Source of the DNA: Bacillota bacterium
Lineage (GTDB): Bacteria; Bacillota; Bacilli; Paenibacillales; UBA4045
Length of the DNA: 64,000 nt
Direction of reading: 5' to 3'
Assembly (NCBI GenBank): GCA_023441055.1
Contig: JAEZQY010000024.1
Location: 41,908 to 105,907 of the forward strand
Positions 46,406 through 54,829 of the stretch are shown in pieces. The notes under the pieces are model-generated. The model was given only the letters and a program-made list of their open reading frames with translations. It was not told where the DNA came from and ran no database searches. A program made the position numbers and the translations under genes. The number at the start of each line of letters is the position of its first letter. Within the stretch, counting starts at the first letter, position 1.

Positions 46406-46493
46406 TAGAGCTTGGAATGCTTGAAAATGCAATAATATTGGTGTTTTCTTAATGACATGTTGAAATGATAATCCTTTACAATAGGAATCTTAA

Positions 46494-46511
46494 TGTGATA
46501 ACCTAATCACA
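46494..46511 (+). promoter_or_regulatory. Operator B before the second LacI gene
   Basis: TGTGATAACCTAATCACA is an imperfect 18-bp palindrome that shares TGTGAT-AC-T--TCACA with operator A. It lies 42 bases before the LacI start, fitting autoregulation. Confidence 0.65.
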
Positions 46512-46553
46512 ATTAAGTAAAATACTGAAATTTTCAGAAAAGGAATTATGCCT

Positions 46554-47564
46554 ATGTCTACTAGTAAAGATGTCGCCAAATTGGCGGGCGTATCCGTCTC
46601 GGCTGTATCGCGAGCTTTCCGCGACGACACTTACATCAGTAAAGAAAAAAAAGAACGAATCATGGAAGCAGCGGAGAAACTAGGTTACACACCCAACCTT
46701 CTAGCCCGAGGGCTAAAAAGTCATCGGAGTAAATTGATTGGTATCCTCCACTCTGATATCGATAACCCGTTCTTCTCTACCATGACTCGCATAATTGAAC
46801 AGGAACTGAGGAGTCGCGGTTACAGACTGATCATCACATACAGTAACGAGGATGCTCATCTTGAAGCGGATAGTCTGGGTGTCTTATCTGGCAACCGTGT
46901 TGATGGAATCATATTCACTCCGATTTCCGAAAAAAACAAGCGGCTGGTCCAGCAATTGTATAAGAGAAACATATTTATGATGCAAATGTACCGGACCATG
47001 CATGACAATCTCGATTCAGTTGTTGTAGATGATGCAGAAGGCGCTTATTTGGCTACCAAACATTTGCTCGCTCACGGTCATACCCAAATATTGTTGTTTG
47101 ATGTAATCAATCCTTACGGACCTAACCGAATGCATGGATATCAAAAAGCCTATCAAGAGGCAGGGATCGCTGTTTCTGAAGAGTTTGTTATTTCCATTCC
47201 ATATGGCAGAGACACTACTGCCCCAATCATTGCAGAGTCCTACGAAAGGCTAGCCCCTACAGCAGTCATAGCGGGGACGAATACGATCGGACAAGAAATG
47301 TACATGTATGCCAAAAACCGTGGTGTACGCATACCAGACGACTTAAGTCTGATTGTATTCGATGATGTGCACTGGACATCCATGCTGGATATTACGGCTA
47401 TCCAGCAGCCGATGGAATATCTGAGCCTCTCCGCATGTCGTGCTATCATTGACCGCATCGAAGGGAATATGGAAAGCAACGTTGCCATTAATCTAACAAT
47501 TCGACCTGTTTTGATAGAGAGAAAATCAGTTAAGGAGATAGGGGGAGGCATTATTGATTTATAG
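46554..47564 (+). CDS. LacI-family transcriptional regulator
   Basis: About 336 residues. Helix-turn-helix STSKDVAKLAGVSVSAVSRA, hinge GYTPNLLARGLKSHRSKLIG and a periplasmic-binding-like sensor. I prefer the second ATG (46554) because AAGGA lies nine bases upstream; the ATG at 46548 is too close to it. It is divergent from the transport and glycosidase operon, overlaps the following enzyme gene by 11 bases, and probably represses both sides through operators A and B. Confidence 0.92.
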   Translation: MSTSKDVAKLAGVSVSAVSRAFRDDTYISKEKKERIMEAAEKLGYTPNLLARGLKSHRSKLIGILHSDIDNPFFSTMTRIIEQELRSRGYRLIITYSNEDAHLEADSLGVLSGNRVDGIIFTPISEKNKRLVQQLYKRNIFMMQMYRTMHDNLDSVVVDDAEGAYLATKHLLAHGHTQILLFDVINPYGPNRMHGYQKAYQEAGIAVSEEFVISIPYGRDTTAPIIAESYERLAPTAVIAGTNTIGQEMYMYAKNRGVRIPDDLSLIVFDDVHWTSMLDITAIQQPMEYLSLSACRAIIDRIEGNMESNVAINLTIRPVLIERKSVKEIGGGIIDL

Positions 47565-49068
47565 ACCGGCAAATGAACGATTATGGGATTCTTGGATCGT
47601 TCCGCATAATGAGAAATTTTATTTATTTTACATCCGTGTCAGCGAGAATGGCACACGCTGGGATGGCATTAGCCTCGCCATCTCCGATGACTTGCTGCAC
47701 TGGCAAGAGTATGGTCCCGTATTGGAGAAGCATCCTGAGGCCATATGGCTCGGAACCGGCATGGTGCAACGAATTGGAGATCGCTTTATAATGAACTTCT
47801 CGGAGGAACGTCCAGTTGGCACCCAATACATCACCTTTGCCCAGAGCAGCAATCTTCTTGAATGGGAGCGTCTCGATGATATCCAACTCAAGCCCGATCC
47901 TGCCTATTATGTAGTCGACCCGCTAGATAGCTGTGAAGAACTGCCTCGTTGGGATTCACTAGGCATTGTAGAAGCATTAGAGGATGTACCACCACCATAT
48001 ACCGCCTTTCTAACGGCTCATGGTTCCGATCGCAAACATAAAGGCAAAAGTGGCGTTCTTGGAATGCTAACCTCAGAGGACGGCTTACAGTGGTCAGCCT
48101 TGCCGCCAGTCACAAGCGCAGATCTCTACCCCAACTTCGAGGTGCCCGAGTATTTAAGTCTCAACGGCAGACATTATGTTATTTTCTCAACGGTATCTCT
48201 GCATGGCACTCGTTACGACGAACGAAGCCTTGATTTTTCAGGTGGGACCTATTATGTTGTTAGTGACGCGTTGGAGGGTCCATATCGCATGCCACCGGGT
48301 GATCCGATGCTGCTAGGTATTCGCAATCATATCAATGTGGTCATGGCTTATGTAGGCAGAGTGATCCGTCACCAAGACGGCTACCTGTTCTATCATATCT
48401 GGGGGGATCATTCATCGAATGGACGAATCGGCATTCCCAAAATCTTAAAGGAAACTGCTCCTTGGGAGCTAGGATTGTACTACTGGGACGGGTGCGAGAA
48501 GCTAAAGGGAGAGCTGTTGACATCTGATTTTTCCGAAGATAAACTTGTTTCTTTACGCCAGGTTGGACACATTCCGTCAGTTACATGGAGCACGCCTAAC
48601 GAAGCTATACACTTTTCTGGGTCAGGTGGGGTAGACGCTGTACAATGGCTCCTAGACCAACCAGGCAGCCAAACACAGGGCACGATCAACGATCTGCAGA
48701 ACGGGCGCATCATCGAATTTACACTTACTGTCAATAATGGAATCGGCGCTGGCATCTGGCTCGGCGAGCAGAAGCTGTGTCTCTTTTTCAATGTGAAATC
48801 TGGGCGGATTGAATGCGGGAACTTGCTTAACGGCTGGATGGCTGCACAAGTTTTGAAAATTGATGTCTTCCAAGCTTGGAACTTTACTTATGGTGAGGCG
48901 ATGAACATTCGGATATTCACACGCAACGAATGTATCGAAGTGTTTGTCAATGACAGACATGCACTTTGCTACCGTTTAACCGAAGCACTTCCCCCATCGA
49001 GTATTGGATTTTTCGTAGAGGATGCAGATGGCTCAATCGGAAACATGAACAGATGGCAAATGCAATAA
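47554..49068 (+). CDS. GH32/GH43-like propeller glycosidase, paralogue 2
   Basis: 504 residues with a TTG start at 47554 preceded by GGGGGAGG; it begins within the LacI gene, so translation is coupled. Architecture as in 41097-42614: LWDSWIVPHNEKFYLFYIRV, then FITMN-like blade strands, FEVPEYLSLNGRHYVIF (acid/base Glu) and a C-terminal beta-sandwich ending near IGFFVEDADGSIGNM. The RDP-like motif of paralogue 1 is not evident here, so its specificity may differ or its activity may be changed. Followed by a strong terminator. Confidence 0.77.
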   Translation: MIYRPANERLWDSWIVPHNEKFYLFYIRVSENGTRWDGISLAISDDLLHWQEYGPVLEKHPEAIWLGTGMVQRIGDRFIMNFSEERPVGTQYITFAQSSNLLEWERLDDIQLKPDPAYYVVDPLDSCEELPRWDSLGIVEALEDVPPPYTAFLTAHGSDRKHKGKSGVLGMLTSEDGLQWSALPPVTSADLYPNFEVPEYLSLNGRHYVIFSTVSLHGTRYDERSLDFSGGTYYVVSDALEGPYRMPPGDPMLLGIRNHINVVMAYVGRVIRHQDGYLFYHIWGDHSSNGRIGIPKILKETAPWELGLYYWDGCEKLKGELLTSDFSEDKLVSLRQVGHIPSVTWSTPNEAIHFSGSGGVDAVQWLLDQPGSQTQGTINDLQNGRIIEFTLTVNNGIGAGIWLGEQKLCLFFNVKSGRIECGNLLNGWMAAQVLKIDVFQAWNFTYGEAMNIRIFTRNECIEVFVNDRHALCYRLTEALPPSSIGFFVEDADGSIGNMNRWQMQ

Positions 49069-49101
49069 GAATTAAAGCTAAGCGGGAGCGTATTCGCATG
49101 T

Positions 49102-49146
49102 AAAAGTAAATGGACCTCTGCACTTACACAGAGGTCCTTTTACTTA
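49102..49146 (+). terminator. Strong bidirectional terminator
   Basis: A 9-bp G+C-rich stem (49112-49120 with 49129-49137) flanked by AAAGTAAA and TTTTACTT lies 33 bases after the second propeller gene. Confidence 0.85.
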
Positions 49147-49600
49147 ATCCAATAAATTAGCAAATAGTTGATGAATCACTTCATTTCAAGTATCCACCAT
49201 TTGGCTAATGGCGCAACCTCGGGATCACTAATTTGATCCAGGCGGAATGCTTGAATCAAAACACAAATAAGCTATCGAAAACATTACTCGCTAGAACGGT
49301 TAGCTGTGCAAGCCGAACGATATCGGAATGAACCGTATCATTACGATTACTGACATGCCTTATGGGAACATTGTCGATGATCTATCACACTATTATACAC
49401 AAAGCGAACAGACTCCTACATGGATTTCGACCTACCTTGTTTTTAACGAGCAAGATCAGATCGTACTTAGCAGAGCAGTACTCGTCCAGCTGCTCCCAGG
49501 TTCTCCAATTACACTACAGCACAATTGAATTCGCATGCAATGTGTGTGGTAACAAATACTTGTTCCATGTTGTGTCCTATTATGTGTACTCCTGTACGAA
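49147..49600. other. Gene-poor stretch with coding-like remnants
   Basis: No intact gene. The minus strand reads QAFRLDQISDPEVAPLAKWW ending ILEMK and a stop at about 49171, without a start. The plus strand reads SLERLAVQAERYRNEPYHYD (about 49270-49350), a stop, then a 66-codon frame at 49328-49528 (GNIVDDLSHYY, AVLVQLLPGSPITL) with no SD. These look like leftovers of decayed genes. I recognise no family. Confidence 0.35.
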
Positions 49601-50041
49601 TTACCTCTTCGTTAACGAAGCCCACTTGGCCTCAAGCCAATTGTCAAAGTCAGCGCCTTTGTCGCCTTCATACGTATCATAGATATCAAGTCTCATCTTC
49701 TTTAACTTCTCCTTGAACTCTTCATACGTATGGTCCTTGGGCAGACTCTTCTTAATTCTGATCAAGACTTTAGTTAGGCCATTCATCAATTCGCCCTGTT
49801 GTCTTGTCGGTAATTGGGGAGCTTCCCCAAGCTGTTTGAGCTTATGGAATGCAGCCTCTCTGACTGGATACACAGCATCACTGGTCAGCCTTTGCGTTAA
49901 TAGATCAATTGTTTTTTGGTGTTTCCACTGACCTAATTGTTCAATCGCATCTAATCGTTCTCTCCAATTGGAGGTCCGGTTGGCCGATCTTTTTAATTCC
50001 TCATAATTCGCTGGTAATTCATCCTTCATGTCTTTGTCCAA
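49601..50041 (-). CDS. HEAT-repeat protein
   Basis: 146 residues with a TTG start at 50041, AAGGAG ten bases upstream (an ATG at 50029 is the alternative). Helical repeats of the HEAT/PBS-lyase type are visible around residues 28-75 (WRERLDAIEQLGQWKHQKTI and DAVYPVREAAFHKLKQLGEA). The C-terminal part is charged and helical. Likely a cytosolic protein-binding scaffold. It follows the 101-residue gene by 18 bases, so the two are probably cotranscribed. Confidence 0.75.
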   Translation of the reverse strand: MDKDMKDELPANYEELKRSANRTSNWRERLDAIEQLGQWKHQKTIDLLTQRLTSDAVYPVREAAFHKLKQLGEAPQLPTRQQGELMNGLTKVLIRIKKSLPKDHTYEEFKEKLKKMRLDIYDTYEGDKGADFDNWLEAKWASLTKR

Positions 50042-50059
50042 ATAAACCGATCTCCTTCA

Positions 50060-50365
50060 TTAATTATCTCTTTGTGCCATAGTCGCACTATTTCTCATCG
50101 CTTGCCAATCAGCGAAATTCGTCTCCCTTGCAACATGTCGATCCAATAGTTCTTCGGGATAGTTATGGATATCCTCGGATGTCCTCACTTCGAAGTTACC
50201 CTTCTCCATAAACGCCCCAAAGCTCTTAAAGCTCGTATGCTTATTCATGAATGCTTCATCAAAAAGCTCGTCCAATGAATTAGGATTACGATCACTTGCA
50301 TTCTTCTTCTGATCTTGTAATTCCAACAGCAGGTCGTCAAACGACATGGGTTTCTTAATTCTCAA
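50060..50365 (-). CDS. Hypothetical protein
   Basis: 101 residues with a TTG start at 50365, AGGAG seven bases upstream. Acidic and helical, no signal peptide or membrane segment (FDDLLLELQDQKKNASDRNP; LDRHVARETNFADWQAMRNS). I do not recognise it. It precedes the HEAT-repeat gene and may be its partner. Confidence 0.65.
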   Translation of the reverse strand: MRIKKPMSFDDLLLELQDQKKNASDRNPNSLDELFDEAFMNKHTSFKSFGAFMEKGNFEVRTSEDIHNYPEELLDRHVARETNFADWQAMRNSATMAQRDN

Positions 50366-50487
50366 TTTTCCACTCCTAGATTTGTTTTTATACTTAGCTT
50401 ACCACTATTTGTGATGCAGTTCACTTAAATGCTTTAAACAGCGAAATTATCAGCAGCAGAATGTATGGCTTTTTTTATGAGTATTGA

Positions 50488-50517
50488 CATCAGATCTCCT
50501 CCAGAGCGGAGGTGATG
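50488..50517 (+). promoter_or_regulatory. SD-sequestering hairpin of the small toxin mRNA
   Basis: CATCA at 50488-50492 can pair with TGATG at 50513-50517, and CTCC with GGAG inside, folding the SD GGAGGTGATG into a stem. Such 5' folding is known for BsrG/BsrE-type toxin mRNAs. Confidence 0.5.
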
Positions 50518-50520
50518 CTC

Positions 50521-50598
50521 ATGACATTTTCGTTAACTGAAGTGATTATGCTCGGCATGTTCTTGCTGGCTTTGCTCACTCTCATGAAACGAAAATAA
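50521..50598 (+). CDS. Hol-Tox-type small hydrophobic toxin peptide
   Basis: 25 residues: MTFSLTEVIMLGMFLLALL followed by TLMKRK. One membrane helix and a short basic tail, the pattern of the putative holin-like toxin family (BsrG, BsrE, YonT relatives). GGAGGTGATGCTC before the ATG is also typical of these genes. A terminator begins within the stop region. An antisense promoter downstream would make an RNA covering the 3' end, as in type I toxin-antitoxin loci. The peptide likely acts at the membrane when unrepressed; toxicity is inference from family. Confidence 0.75.
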   Translation: MTFSLTEVIMLGMFLLALLTLMKRK

Positions 50599-50647
50599 CC
50601 CGCCCAGGTTCGCGCCAAGGGTAACGGGTTATTTTCTCTGAAAACGT
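50540..50647 (-). ncRNA. Putative antisense RNA antitoxin
   Basis: On the minus strand TTGCAT (50677-50682), exactly 17 bases and TATGAT (50654-50659) form a good sigma-A promoter with a start near 50647. The transcript would run into the toxin 3' end. The 3' end of this RNA is not determined; the left coordinate is approximate. Confidence 0.5.
50592..50635 (+). terminator. Terminator of the toxin mRNA
   Basis: Stem AAAATAACCCG (50592-50602) with CGGGTTATTTT (50625-50635); the loop is G+C-rich. A/T runs on both sides. Confidence 0.85.
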
Positions 50648-50743
50648 ATCCTAATCATATCACGGGTGTTTCATTCATGCAATTTGCCTGTGAGATGATT
50701 GTGACTTTATTCTGCATTAAACGTTCTCACACCGTACAGCCAC

Positions 50744-51214
50744 TTAAGCGAGCCCTTCCCTCTCACAAATATATCCTAACAACCGCTCACAGCCCTCGTC
50801 CACCATCGCGTACACCTCTTCGAAGTTTCCGGTGTAGTACGGATCCGGCACATCGCCTTGACCGCTGCTTGTAAATTCCAGCAGCTTCCTCACCTCAACG
50901 CGGTGCTCATCTGGTGCGAAGTCTTCTAGATTGCTGACGTTGCTGTCATCCATCGCGATAATATAGCTGAAGTCCGTATAATCGTCACGACGAACCTGAC
51001 GCGCCCGCATGCCCGAATCATCAATCCCATATTGCTTCAAGATGCTCCGCGTTCCTTCATGCGGCGGCTTCCCGTCATGCCATCCGGCTGTTCCCGCTGA
51101 ATCCACTAGTATTCGATCTGCTAATCCAGCCTCATTCACCTTATGACGCATAACCGCCTCGGCCATCGGTGATCGACATATATTCCCTAGGCATACGAAT
51201 AATACTTTAGTCAT
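50744..51214 (-). CDS. Low-molecular-weight protein tyrosine phosphatase
   Basis: About 156 residues. Starts MTKVLFVCLGNICRSPMAE, with the catalytic loop C8-X5-R14 and the general-acid Asp in VPDPYYTGNFEEVY. ATG at 51214 is chosen because AAGGTGG lies eight bases upstream, while the GTG at 51226 lies in that SD. Cytosolic; removes phosphate from protein tyrosine (YfkJ/YwlE type, and some act on arginine). It lies after ubiD on the same strand with about 54 bases between. Confidence 0.93.
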   Translation of the reverse strand: MTKVLFVCLGNICRSPMAEAVMRHKVNEAGLADRILVDSAGTAGWHDGKPPHEGTRSILKQYGIDDSGMRARQVRRDDYTDFSYIIAMDDSNVSNLEDFAPDEHRVEVRKLLEFTSSGQGDVPDPYYTGNFEEVYAMVDEGCERLLGYICEREGLA

Positions 51215-51268
51215 CGATCTTACCACCTTACTCTATCGTTATAAATACATCTGCAGACCTTGATCAGT

Positions 51269-53101
51269 CTATCTTATTAGTCCTTCTAAGCTCGCGCCCT
51301 TGGCGAAGAAGCGCTCGATGCTGCGTTCCACATTCTCGTCAGGGATGAGCGGCGGCGCGTGATGCGGCTTCAACCGTGCATCGATGATGACATTATCGCA
51401 GTACCAGTGCTTATAGGCATACCCGCTGTTCACGCCGTAGATATCGTGCGACGGATTGCTGCGAGTGAATGTCGCCCATAGGAAGTTAGAATGTGTCGCG
51501 CTTAGGAATTCACTGTCGTCACAGACGATGATGAATGGACAGTCGGCGATCCCGCCGCGCTGGTGGATCAGATCGCTTAGCGCTTGCATCTCCAGGGCGC
51601 TCTGCTCATAGCTGACAAACCTCGGCCCCTGCAGCGCGACCATACCCGGCATTATCATCCGCGCTGCGGAGAATGCTTGCAGCTCCTTAAGCGCCTCTGG
51701 CACTTCCTTGCACAGCGTCCGCACCGGATTGCCATATGCAGCGAACACGACCTTGCTCCCGCTGTTCAATCCCGTCCCGGTATAATCAAGCGTATCTATC
51801 GTCGTATTCGTGTAGAAGTGAATATCACGATGCAGGTCGATTCGTTCAAGAATATGCGTCAGGAAGTCTTCCACCTGATACGTATCCAGCGGACGGCTAT
51901 CCTCTGCGGTGATGAACAGGTACTTGGCTAAGCTAAGCTGTCCGGTTCCGAGTATCTTGTTCACAATTGTCAGCAGCTCGGCAGGTCGATCCACTTCTTG
52001 GAACGGGGTGTACCGTTCGCTTCCAATCGCGAATAGCAGGGGATGCACGCCTGCCGCGTCGATCGCATGCACTTCCTTCACGCCGGGGATCTCGGCTCGA
52101 ACCGCGCTTCCTGTGAGCTCGTGAATAACCGCTCCGAAGCTGGTATCCTCCTGCGGCGGACGTCCGACTACTGTGAATGGCCAGATCGCGTTCTTCTTCG
52201 CATACACCTTATGCACACGCATGACAGGGAACTCATGAGCCAGGCTGTAATAGCCGAGATGATCCCCGAATGGGCCCTCTGGCTTCGTCTCATCCGGATA
52301 GATATCCCCGGTAATCACGAAGTCGGCGTCATGGCTGATGCAATACCCGTCCACATAGCTGTATCGGAACCTGCGCCCTGCGAGTAAGCCAGCGAAGGTC
52401 ATCTCGCTCATGCCTTCAGGCAGCGGCATAACGGCAGCCAGCGTATGCGCGGGCGGGCCTCCGACGAAGATGCTGACCTTCAGCGGCTGGCCCTGCTTGT
52501 TCGCCTTGGCCTGATGGACCCCGATTCCTCTATGAATCTGGTAATGCAGACCAACCTCTTGATCCTGTACATAGTCATTCCCGTCCAGTTGCACCCGATA
52601 CATGCCCAGGTTGGAATTCATAATGCCCGGCTTGTCATAATCCTCAGAATATACCTGCGGCAAGGTGATGAATGAGCCGCCATCATCCGGCCAGTGGTGG
52701 ATCTGCGGCAGATCGGAGATGCTGATTTCCTCAAAATCACCTGGTAGACCATTCCTCTTGCGCGGAAGTGCCGGCAACGCGGCGAATGCAGTCCCGATAT
52801 GGGGGAACGGATTCTTCATCGCCTGCATCGGGTTGTTGCGCAGCGCGATTACCTTACTCACGCTGTCCCAGGTGCTGCGGAACAAGAACTTGCTTCTCTC
52901 TATCGTGCCGAATAGATTAGACACGGCTTGATAGCGCGAGCCCTTCACACGCTCGAATAAGAGCGCAGGGCCACCCGCCTCATAGACCTTCAAGTGAAGC
53001 GCGGCCATCTCTAGATAAGGATCAATCTCCTCACGCACGCGAATCAGCTGTCCCTGCCGCTCCAAATCTGCTATACATTGCTCCAAGCTGCTATAGATCA
53101 T
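51269..53101 (-). CDS. UbiD-family decarboxylase
   Basis: 610 residues, longer than E. coli UbiD. The N-terminal part reads LEQCIADLERQGQLIRVREE, then the prFMN-binding core (PEGPFGDHLGYYSLAHEFPV with the conserved Glu/Arg environment) and a C-terminal oligomerisation region. It depends on prenylated FMN, made by a UbiX partner not in this window. GGAG lies seven bases before the ATG. It is divergent from a PNPOx-UbiA fusion gene, which points to quinone biosynthesis, possibly the futalosine menaquinone route where a UbiA/UbiD-type pair acts late; this is inference. Confidence 0.9.
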   Translation of the reverse strand: MIYSSLEQCIADLERQGQLIRVREEIDPYLEMAALHLKVYEAGGPALLFERVKGSRYQAVSNLFGTIERSKFLFRSTWDSVSKVIALRNNPMQAMKNPFPHIGTAFAALPALPRKRNGLPGDFEEISISDLPQIHHWPDDGGSFITLPQVYSEDYDKPGIMNSNLGMYRVQLDGNDYVQDQEVGLHYQIHRGIGVHQAKANKQGQPLKVSIFVGGPPAHTLAAVMPLPEGMSEMTFAGLLAGRRFRYSYVDGYCISHDADFVITGDIYPDETKPEGPFGDHLGYYSLAHEFPVMRVHKVYAKKNAIWPFTVVGRPPQEDTSFGAVIHELTGSAVRAEIPGVKEVHAIDAAGVHPLLFAIGSERYTPFQEVDRPAELLTIVNKILGTGQLSLAKYLFITAEDSRPLDTYQVEDFLTHILERIDLHRDIHFYTNTTIDTLDYTGTGLNSGSKVVFAAYGNPVRTLCKEVPEALKELQAFSAARMIMPGMVALQGPRFVSYEQSALEMQALSDLIHQRGGIADCPFIIVCDDSEFLSATHSNFLWATFTRSNPSHDIYGVNSGYAYKHWYCDNVIIDARLKPHHAPPLIPDENVERSIERFFAKGASLEGLIR

Positions 53102-53278
53102 CGATTATCTCCAATTGTCATTGTTATAGTCAGCTTCTATTATACCTGAATATGTGCCTAGATTCACGAGATTTGCTCACATCACCATATTGTCAGAAGT
53201 TATCAGATTGAATAGAGATGCCAACAGCTAGTATCGGATGTATAATTGATAGGATATCAACTATCGGGAGGAATGAAC

Positions 53279-54805
53279 GTGGCACAACGCAGTAAGCAGG
53301 ATGTACTCGACTACTTGTCACGAGCAGAGGTCGGCGCGGTAGGCACATCCAATATGGGATTACCCCGTCAGCGCATGATGCACTTTGCGGTTGACGAGGA
53401 TTTCAACTTCTATCTAACTAGCACCAAGGGAGATCCGAAGGTCATCCAATGGATCAATATTCCCGAAACCGCCATACTGATTCATCAGGGTCCAACCTTC
53501 ATAGAGATGGAAGAGTGCGAGATTATTGGGAGAGCCGAGGTGCTCAAGGAGGAGCGCGACCGCCAGAAGGCCATTGAACTGCTGGTAGATCGCTCACCGA
53601 TCGTGAATCAGTTCCATAAGATCGGAGCGCTCGACCGCCTGGAATTCATCATCGTGAAGCCATTCACAGTGAAGTATCGATTCGTGCCGGAGATTCTCCA
53701 GGGCGAGCCTCCGACGGTGTTCGAATTCGAGCATAATCGCGAGAACGTGAACGTGTGGGATGATGTGAAGGCCAAGGCCCGCGCCTGGAAGGAAGCGGTT
53801 CGTCCGCTGTCGCTGACGGCGACGCTCGTGCCGATTCTGCTCGGCGGCGCGCTTGCCCTGTCGCATAGCGGCCAATTCCATGCGATGCACTTCATTCTGA
53901 CGCTGATCGGTGGACTGTTCATCCAAGCAGGTACGAATATGATCAATGACTGGAAGGATGCCGAGCGTGACAATGAGAACCGGACTGGTATACGTCCGTT
54001 CACCGGCGGCTCCCGTGTGATCCAGCTCGGTCTAATCTCACGCGCGGATATGGGCTTATTCGGAATCATCCTATCGTCTATAGCTACAATAATCGGCATC
54101 TATCTCATATTCGTCAGCGGTTACGGCATTCTGCCGCTCATCGCCTACGGACTTATTGCCGGCCTCTTCTACACAGCGGGCAGAGGCAAGCTGAGCTTCA
54201 TCAATATGGCGACAGGGGTCGCTGAATTCCTCATCGCCACCACGTACGGCGTGTTGATGACGATGGGCGCTTATTATGTGCAGACGGGGTATTTTACACT
54301 GGAATCGTTCCTGATCTCGCTGCCGGTCGCCTTCTTCGTTAGTAATGTGCTGCTGATCAATCAGTTCCCAGATGCGGAGTCGGATGCACTTACGGATAAG
54401 AAGACGCTCGTCGTGCGAATCGGCAAGCGCAAGGCTAAGAATTTCCTGATCGCCTGCTTCGTACTGGGTTATGTGATCATTGGCGTGCTGCCGATTGCCG
54501 GCTTCGCGCCGTATACGATCTACTTCGCCTTCCTGTCGATTCCGTTCGGCATTCAGGCGATCCGCTACGCCCAGCGCAATTATGACAAGAACGCCGCGGA
54601 CATCATTCCGAGCAATGCGCATACTGCCATCAATCATCTATTCAACGGTCTGCTGCTCGTCTTCGCGTTCCTGCTGAACAGCCTCACATGGCTAGTGCCG
54701 ATTGCCTTCCTCGCCGCGTCTCTGGCGCTGGTATTCTGGGTGTGGCACTACATCGAGCGTCAGCGTAAGGTGATGAATGAATTCCGATTAGCCTTCAAGA
54801 AGTAA
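53279..54805 (+). CDS. PNPOx-like and UbiA prenyltransferase fusion
   Basis: About 508 residues. The start is the GTG at 53279 with GGGAGG seven bases upstream; an ATG six bases earlier is too close. Residues 1-130 form a pyridoxamine-5'-phosphate-oxidase-like flavin-binding barrel (VGAVGTSNMGLPRQRMMHFA). Residues about 175-508 are a multi-pass UbiA prenyltransferase with the first Asp motif MINDWKDAERD (Asp224, Asp227) and the second NQFPDAESDALTDKKT. It would attach a polyprenyl chain to an aromatic acceptor in the membrane. With divergent UbiD it probably serves quinone synthesis. The fusion may hand a flavin-reduced intermediate to the membrane domain. Confidence 0.88.
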   Translation: MAQRSKQDVLDYLSRAEVGAVGTSNMGLPRQRMMHFAVDEDFNFYLTSTKGDPKVIQWINIPETAILIHQGPTFIEMEECEIIGRAEVLKEERDRQKAIELLVDRSPIVNQFHKIGALDRLEFIIVKPFTVKYRFVPEILQGEPPTVFEFEHNRENVNVWDDVKAKARAWKEAVRPLSLTATLVPILLGGALALSHSGQFHAMHFILTLIGGLFIQAGTNMINDWKDAERDNENRTGIRPFTGGSRVIQLGLISRADMGLFGIILSSIATIIGIYLIFVSGYGILPLIAYGLIAGLFYTAGRGKLSFINMATGVAEFLIATTYGVLMTMGAYYVQTGYFTLESFLISLPVAFFVSNVLLINQFPDAESDALTDKKTLVVRIGKRKAKNFLIACFVLGYVIIGVLPIAGFAPYTIYFAFLSIPFGIQAIRYAQRNYDKNAADIIPSNAHTAINHLFNGLLLVFAFLLNSLTWLVPIAFLAASLALVFWVWHYIERQRKVMNEFRLAFKK

Positions 54806-54829
54806 GCGATCTTCACGAATTTCCGTATC

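Noticed and set aside
49328..49528. 66-codon plus-strand frame as a gene
   Set aside because: No SD, no family and surrounded by broken frames; kept only as a possible remnant.
53594..54637. Long minus-strand frames opposite the UbiA fusion
   Set aside because: Shadow frames in a strongly coding region, without SD or recognisable domains.
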